Source: Desulfobacteraceae bacterium
GTDB taxonomy: Bacteria; Desulfobacterota; DSM-4660; Desulfatiglandales; Desulfatiglandaceae
DNA: 10,628 nucleotides
Assembly: GCA_011048855.1 (NCBI GenBank)
Contig: DSCZ01000070.1
Span: 1-10,628, forward strand
Direction: 5' to 3'
In this document: piece after piece, positions 8,201-10,628 of the stretch
How the letters are laid out: each line of letters opens with the position of its first letter
How positions within the stretch are numbered: position 1 is the first letter of the stretch
Notes under the pieces: generated by a model
What the model was told of the DNA's origin: nothing
The model's input: only the letters and a program-made list of their open reading frames with translations
Databases searched by the model: none
Made by a program: the position numbers and the translations under genes

Positions 8201-10628
8201 GGTCACTTCGAGGTCGGCTGGAATAGGTGTTATTACCGAGGGAACCGCCCTGTCGTTGTTGTCAGTGAACGGACCTTCCCAGACCATCCTCATTTCTACA
8301 TTATCTTCACCCCACAAAATCCATCTAAGATCAGATTTGCTTAATTTATCTATCTTAGCATATACTTCTGAAACGGACATCGTTTCCAGGTCACCAATGC
8401 CGGCTTTTATGCGGTCCGTCACAGCCGCCATTTCCATCAGCAGTTCCTCCTCGTCGGTGAGGAGAATTTGGGGGTCGACGTTAGTCTCGACAATGAAAAA
8501 TTTTCCGGAAGCGGTCGGTGGGAGTGTGAATTCCAGTGTTCTGGTATAACTCTGCCCCCTCTGGAGCGCACCTTCGTGCAGAAGTCCGAACACCAGGGTC
8601 TTTTTGGTGCCTTCCGCATCCTCCGCTACATAGACGGCATCGGCCCAGCGATCCAGATCCGTTACGTTGGAACCGTTGTTGGCCACGGTCCAGCTGATGG
8701 TGACCTTCTCCCCGCCCTCGGCTGTGGCCGGCGCGACTACGTTCGTAACCTCGAGGTCCGCCGGTGGCGTGTATAGGACCGTAAGGGGCTCGGAGGCGGT
8801 TTTGTAATTGTTGTTATCGACCGCATTGGGGTCGTCCGGGTTGATGTTCACATCGAAAGTAAGTTCAAACACCTGGTTCCACGAATCGGTGTAAACCATG
8901 ATTTCGTAGACACCCTGGATATGCTTCGGTATCGTCCCGGTGACGGTGCCTTCGTAATACTGCCCTACTTCAAGGGCGCCTGTGTGGTTCGCTGAGCCGA
9001 TCCGAAAATCGGTGGCACCGCCTGGTTTGGTTTTATCTGCGGTGAGCCACAGAGAGTCCGTCCAGCTTGCGGGGAATGTGACTCCTGCGCCCTTGTTGGT
9101 AACCCTGTAGTTGACGGTGATCTCGCTCCCGTCAAATACTTCCGTGGGACCGGCCACGTGAGAGACGACCAGGTCGGGCGGAGGCACGGGCTGAGAATCT
9201 ATCGTGATGGGACGTGCCATCACATTGTTGCCCTCATAAGGGAATTCATCCACCGAATTGGAGGCGTCCACCTTGACGATTATATACATGGGACCCTGTG
9301 CGGCCTGTGGAATCCGGTAGTGCCCGTAGGAACCGTACTGTTCGGCCACCATCAAGGCTGAGCCGTTCGGCTCCCATCCGAGCAGCTTGTCCCCACCGTC
9401 GAACTTGTTGTCGAGCGACAGGTAGACTCCGTCGAACCATCGGCTGCCGCCTGTGGGGGTGGCTGAACCACCCAAATTGGCGACCACCCACTCCACATCC
9501 ACCACCGCCCCGGATGTAACCGTGGCCGGAATGTTCATCGAGACCACCTGGAGGTCCGGCCGGCTCTTCAGCTGGATCGTGATATCGGAGCCCTCATCGT
9601 CGTTATTGCTTCTGTCCGGATCAATTACCACCCCGGCGGCGTCCGTCCGGACAAATAACTCATACACCCCCTGTATGTGGACCGGCAGGCGGAAATTCTC
9701 TGTCCGCTCGTAACTGAACCCTGCTCCCACCGTCTGGCTCATGGTGAAGCTGCCGATCCTGACGGCCTTGCTGCGATCCCCGTTCGGTGCGATGTAGATG
9801 CTGTCCGTCCAGGGCCCGTTTACCTCGTTCGGACCGTTGTTCACCACTCTCCAGGTCACATCCACGGCGTCTCCATCGGAAGCGGAAGCAGGAGCTGAAA
9901 CGCTTACGATCTCCAGATCGCTCATCGGCGGTACCGTGTAGGTGACCTCCACCGGAACAGGTTCCGAAAGATTGTTCCCGGTATATATAAACTCATAGGG
10001 TCCCGAGGCGGCCGCAGCTTTTACGAACAGGTACCGAGCGACGGTGCTTTCAACCTGCGCCTTCATATCGATGGGGATGATCACCTCAACCGTTCGTGAG
10101 TAGAAATCCCCCGGCGCCAGGTTTCCCACGCGGCTCGACCGGCTCAGAAGCACGGCTCCGGTCCCTTCGGGGTTGTCAGCCAGATAGATGTCGTCGAACC
10201 ACTCGGGTTTGGAAGTCTGCCCGATCCCATCATTCGCAGCCGACCAGGTTACGAGGAAAGGGACGCCGGTGGTCAAATTCCCGGACACATCCACCGACGA
10301 AACAACCATGTCCGCATAGGGTCTGGGCATGATGTCAACGAAGTGGTCGGGGGAACCGACGTTCGGGCCTATATTGGTATGCTCATAGACGGCGTCCTCG
10401 GCATCGACGACCACGAACAATGTGAAATGCCCTTCGGTCGCCGCTGCAAGCTGTATTACTTCGGTGCGGGTGTAGCTTGTCCCCACCGGCATCAGACCCT
10501 GGTGAAGGAAGCTCCCCACAATCCTGTCGTCAGAGTTTCCCAGGACCCCGTCCCTCGAAAGTATCACTCGATCCACCCAGGTATCCACCGGCCCGGTTCC
10601 CGTCCCCTGGTTGGCAACGGTCCAGGAA
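1..10628 (-). CDS. Giant multidomain CARDB / beta-propeller / cadherin-like surface protein, internal fragment (both ends outside window)
   Basis: I translated the minus strand from 10627 to 2 and found 3,542 sense codons with no stop, so this is the interior of a gene longer than 10.6 kb. Window residue 1 is the codon at 10627-10625. Domains in order: ten CARDB repeats (1-1413), PPC-like (1414-1527), IPT/TIG-like (1528-1622), a core of uncertain family with a helical segment (1623-1969), an LPYTIxFEN block (1970-2157), Ig-like (2158-2251), linker, beta-propeller (2330-2569), Big_5-like (2570-2679), beta spacer (2680-2790) and eight He_PIG/cadherin-like repeats (2791-3542). Only two Cys occur and no hydrophobic membrane span is visible, which fits an exported protein. 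The signal peptide, secretion or anchoring module and start codon would lie beyond the window. Adhesion or matrix function is inferred from domain types; no catalytic motif was recognised. The reading frame is certain; the biological role is not. Confidence 0.96.
2258..2590 (-). other. Beta-rich spacer domain of unassigned family
   Basis: Window residues 2680-2790, between the Big_5-like domain and the cadherin-like array. Visible elements are KFSATRFDLGRMVVSFEAVL, APYRLIFTGLNGSSTSLI, DGVTDDGHPYVDLVVEGG and IEPGQATEIRTLAIHNPDF. The alternating hydrophobic pattern and the E-P-G-Q turn suggest another beta-sandwich. I recall related segments next to He_PIG arrays in other giant bacterial proteins but cannot name the family. 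Confidence 0.45.
2591..2920 (-). other. Big_5-like (bacterial Ig-like) domain
   Basis: Window residues 2570-2679, following the propeller without a gap. It opens P-P-L-V-T-A-M-T-P-S-D-G-V-N-L-I-P-V, then T-V-R-F-D-V-D-M-W, and later VYDDANRTVSVLFEPLPPGE and YEFRVKSGVKSELGLSLQ. The order P-x-x-G-x-x-x-x-P-V, V-x-F-D-x-x-M, V-x-x-x-x-x-L-P-P-G-x-Y-x-x-x-V and S-x-x-G is the usual Big_5 signature (SbsA-like Ig domain). Such domains are common in S-layer and surface proteins. Confidence 0.72.
2921..3640 (-). other. Six-bladed beta-propeller domain (NHL/Vgb/SMP-30 type)
   Basis: Window residues 2330-2569. Six blade-like units can be read: VSVVSAPDGSYAWVSGG, FQMLFDSQGLLWASTGGG, GIALHPTSGDIYCATASG, VHSLAFSSAGTLYGTAWPRD, LGLAFGLAGTPLENLLFLSH and GGFLHVAPDGRLLVTQSDQV. 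Each follows the x-x-L-A-F-x-x-x-G-x-L-Y-x-x-x pattern, and several are followed by R-L-D-P-V-S-G or V-F-D-P-V-A-G between blades. This pattern is typical of Vgb/NHL/SMP-30-type propellers. I see no catalytic or metal-binding set, so a binding or structural role is more likely than enzymatic activity. One of the two cysteines (I-Y-C-A-T) sits in blade 3. Exact blade limits are approximate. Confidence 0.72.
3875..4156 (-). other. Ig-like / OmpL47-like beta-sandwich domain
   Basis: Window residues 2158-2251. It begins T-A-P-V-T-S and contains LTFAAEDDAEGSGVKDYSVY, VSVDGGVWQTFKRRITETSV and FVVLAADNAGNVETAPEG. The combination D-x-x-G-S-G-V-x-x-Y-x-V-Y-V-S-x-D-G-G and A-x-D-N-A-G-N-x-E is characteristic of extracellular Ig-like domains that follow DUF7619-type blocks in large bacterial proteins. 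A 78-residue linker (3874-3641) rich in Pro, Gly, Ser and Thr connects it to the propeller. Confidence 0.72.
4157..4720 (-). other. LPYTIxFEN block, DUF7619/DUF11-like beta domain
   Basis: Window residues 1970-2157. Motifs in order are MIGPTGYGQANFVPAG, LPYTISFENPADATEYV, RIQQEIDENLDVRSFLLGD, GIALWTFTALDPETGLVIED, then L-A-P-N-K-D-G and A-G-K-V-I-Y-T-I-K-P. The last part is EITASARVTYDGGTPKDTG. The order L-x-Y-x-I-x-F-x-N, L-D, W-x-F, G-x-V-x-Y-x-I and a closing A-x-V-x-[FY]-D matches the domain I recall as DUF7619, common in bacterial surface proteins. The T-A-P-V-T-S that follows is the typical link to the next Ig-like domain. The assignment is from memory of the motif order. Confidence 0.6.
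4721..5761 (-). other. Core region of uncertain family: beta-rich part plus helical segment
   Basis: Window residues 1623-1969. The first part (about 5761-5354) holds beta-like strands and motifs such as VYSLTNVDMPYVHFEFSMP, TNLSGNPELDGVPWADLD and APGFTFDFINRGYMGLTF. It then becomes helical at about 5353-5045, with EYVEYQLGVAERLRNAIL, APRVLVEAAADSRVWGALYL and KGLEQSGQLRPEDVPPEV. A mixed stretch follows with REGNLVGFFAKVREWYG and THETHFEAFWVQAGIGIGTD. From memory, similar helical blocks occur in other giant CARDB/DUF7619-type bacterial proteins, but I cannot give a family name. No catalytic residues or metal sites are recognisable. Confidence 0.55.
5762..6046 (-). other. IPT/TIG-like immunoglobulin-fold domain
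   Basis: Window residues 1528-1622. It opens with I-R-E-V-S-P-D-R-G-G-D-S, followed by YVTVEVRGAKF, and ends with HGLYDVEVINPDGSKA. The order S-P-x-x-G-G, V-x-V-x-G-x-x-F and G-x-Y-x-V-x-V-x-N-P-D-G is the usual signature of IPT/TIG domains in bacterial surface proteins. The conserved Gly-Gly turn is encoded by the run of nine G on the coding strand. One of the window's two cysteines lies just ahead of the SPDRGG turn. Confidence 0.7.
6001..6009 (-). repeat. Homopolymer tract of nine G (coding strand), in frame
   Basis: Nine C on the plus strand read as nine G on the coding strand and encode R-G-G-D in the TIG-like domain. The frame is intact on both sides at nine. Adding one G would bring a TAA at 5964-5966 into frame; losing one G would give TGA at 5986-5988. 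The tract is therefore a possible slippage site, and also a place where a sequencing error would matter. Confidence 0.85.
6047..6388 (-). other. PPC-like beta domain (bacterial pre-peptidase C-terminal type)
   Basis: Window residues 1414-1527, directly after the last CARDB repeat. The pattern is a Q-V-T-V-P-F-G-E-T-L-E-V-T-L opening, then NELYIRHEGLPNSIYYDA, and a closing TEAGTYYILVRSAGW. The LYxRxGxxP...YDA and GTYYILVRS elements resemble the PPC fold, a beta-sandwich often appended to exported proteins. The CARDB W-x-D motif is absent, so this is a domain change rather than an eleventh repeat. The family call rests on motif resemblance only. Confidence 0.6.
6389..10628 (-). repeat. Array of ten tandem CARDB-type repeats (first one partial)
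   Basis: Repeat limits are R1 10628-10319 (partial), R2 10318-9926, R3 9925-9560, R4 9559-9179, R5 9178-8765, R6 8764-8222, R7 8221-7727, R8 7726-7250, R9 7249-6800 and R10 6799-6389, with complete units of 122 to 181 residues. Most begin P-x(0,1)-D-L-x-V, followed by a W-T-V-x-N-x-G type strand. All ten carry a W-x-D motif: WVDRVILSRD, WFDDIYLADN, WTDSIYIAPN, WFDGVYLSLD, WTDSLWLTAD, WADAVYVAED, WTDYVYVSPD, WFDRVYISRD, WSDYIFLSRD and WADSLFISDD. Many then show H-x-G-x-L-x(2)-G-x-S-Y and, near the end, an N-N before the last strand. This matches the CARDB family (cell adhesion related domain found in bacteria), a beta-sandwich usually near 100 residues. The units are diverged in DNA, with no long exact repeat seen. 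A stalk or adhesive role is inferred. Confidence 0.88.
8264..8467 (-). other. 68-residue charged, AT-rich insertion inside CARDB repeat 6
   Basis: Repeat 6 reads normally up to VETNVDPQ, then 68 residues intervene before the conserved D-N-N that precedes the last strand. The insertion runs through TDEEELLMEMAAVTDRIKAG and SEVYAKIDKLSKSDLRWI, which look amphipathic and helical, unlike the beta-strand pattern elsewhere. The stretch 8291-8380 has 29 G+C in 90 bases, counted directly, against upper fifties percent for the window. Its codons (AAA, TTA, TCT, GAT, AAT, GTA, ATA) differ from those of its neighbours. It stays in frame and interrupts a loop rather than a strand. I do not recognise the inserted family; an acquired module or relaxed composition in a variable loop are both possible. 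Confidence 0.75.

Noticed and set aside
8291..8380. AT-rich patch as a promoter or intergenic region
   Set aside because: The reading frame passes through without a stop, and repeat 6 resumes correctly after it, so it is coding sequence.
6389..10628. CRISPR array or DNA-level tandem repeat suggested by regular spacing
   Set aside because: The periodicity is at protein-domain level (about 120 to 180 residues); no short identical direct repeats with spacers are seen.

Overview
The whole window lies inside one giant gene read on the minus strand. One reading frame (codons from 10627 down to 2) stays open for 3,542 codons with no stop. Neither the start nor the end of the gene is in view. I see no intergenic space, RNA gene, promoter, terminator, mobile element or CRISPR array. 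The encoded protein is a secreted or surface-type multidomain protein, rich in Gly, Asp, Thr and Val, with only two cysteines and no visible transmembrane segment.

Layout from N- to C-terminus, that is from high to low coordinates: (1) 10628-6389, ten tandem CARDB-type beta-sandwich repeats, each with a W-[FTASV]-D-x(2)-[YFWI] core motif; repeat 6 carries a 68-residue, AT-rich, probably helical insertion. (2) 6388-5762, a PPC-like and an IPT/TIG-like beta domain; the DNA near their junction has a run of nine G on the coding strand. (3) 5761-4157, a less familiar core: a beta-rich part, a helical segment of about 100 residues, and a block with an L-P-Y-T-I-x-F-E-N motif that I relate to DUF7619-type domains. 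(4) 4156-3875, an Ig-like/OmpL47-like domain, then a linker. (5) 3640-2921, a six-bladed beta-propeller of the NHL/Vgb/SMP-30 general type. (6) 2920-2258, a Big_5-like domain and a further beta spacer. (7) 2257-1, eight cadherin-like/putative Ig (He_PIG/CADG) repeats, the last cut by the window edge.

This architecture suggests a very large exported adhesin or matrix protein: CARDB and He_PIG arrays forming long stalks around a central propeller-bearing core. GC is in the upper fifties percent by eye. Such proteins are known from large-genome Gram-negative bacteria such as Desulfobacterota, Planctomycetota and Myxococcota, but the window cannot settle the phylum. All long plus-strand open frames are codon-aligned antisense shadows of this gene.
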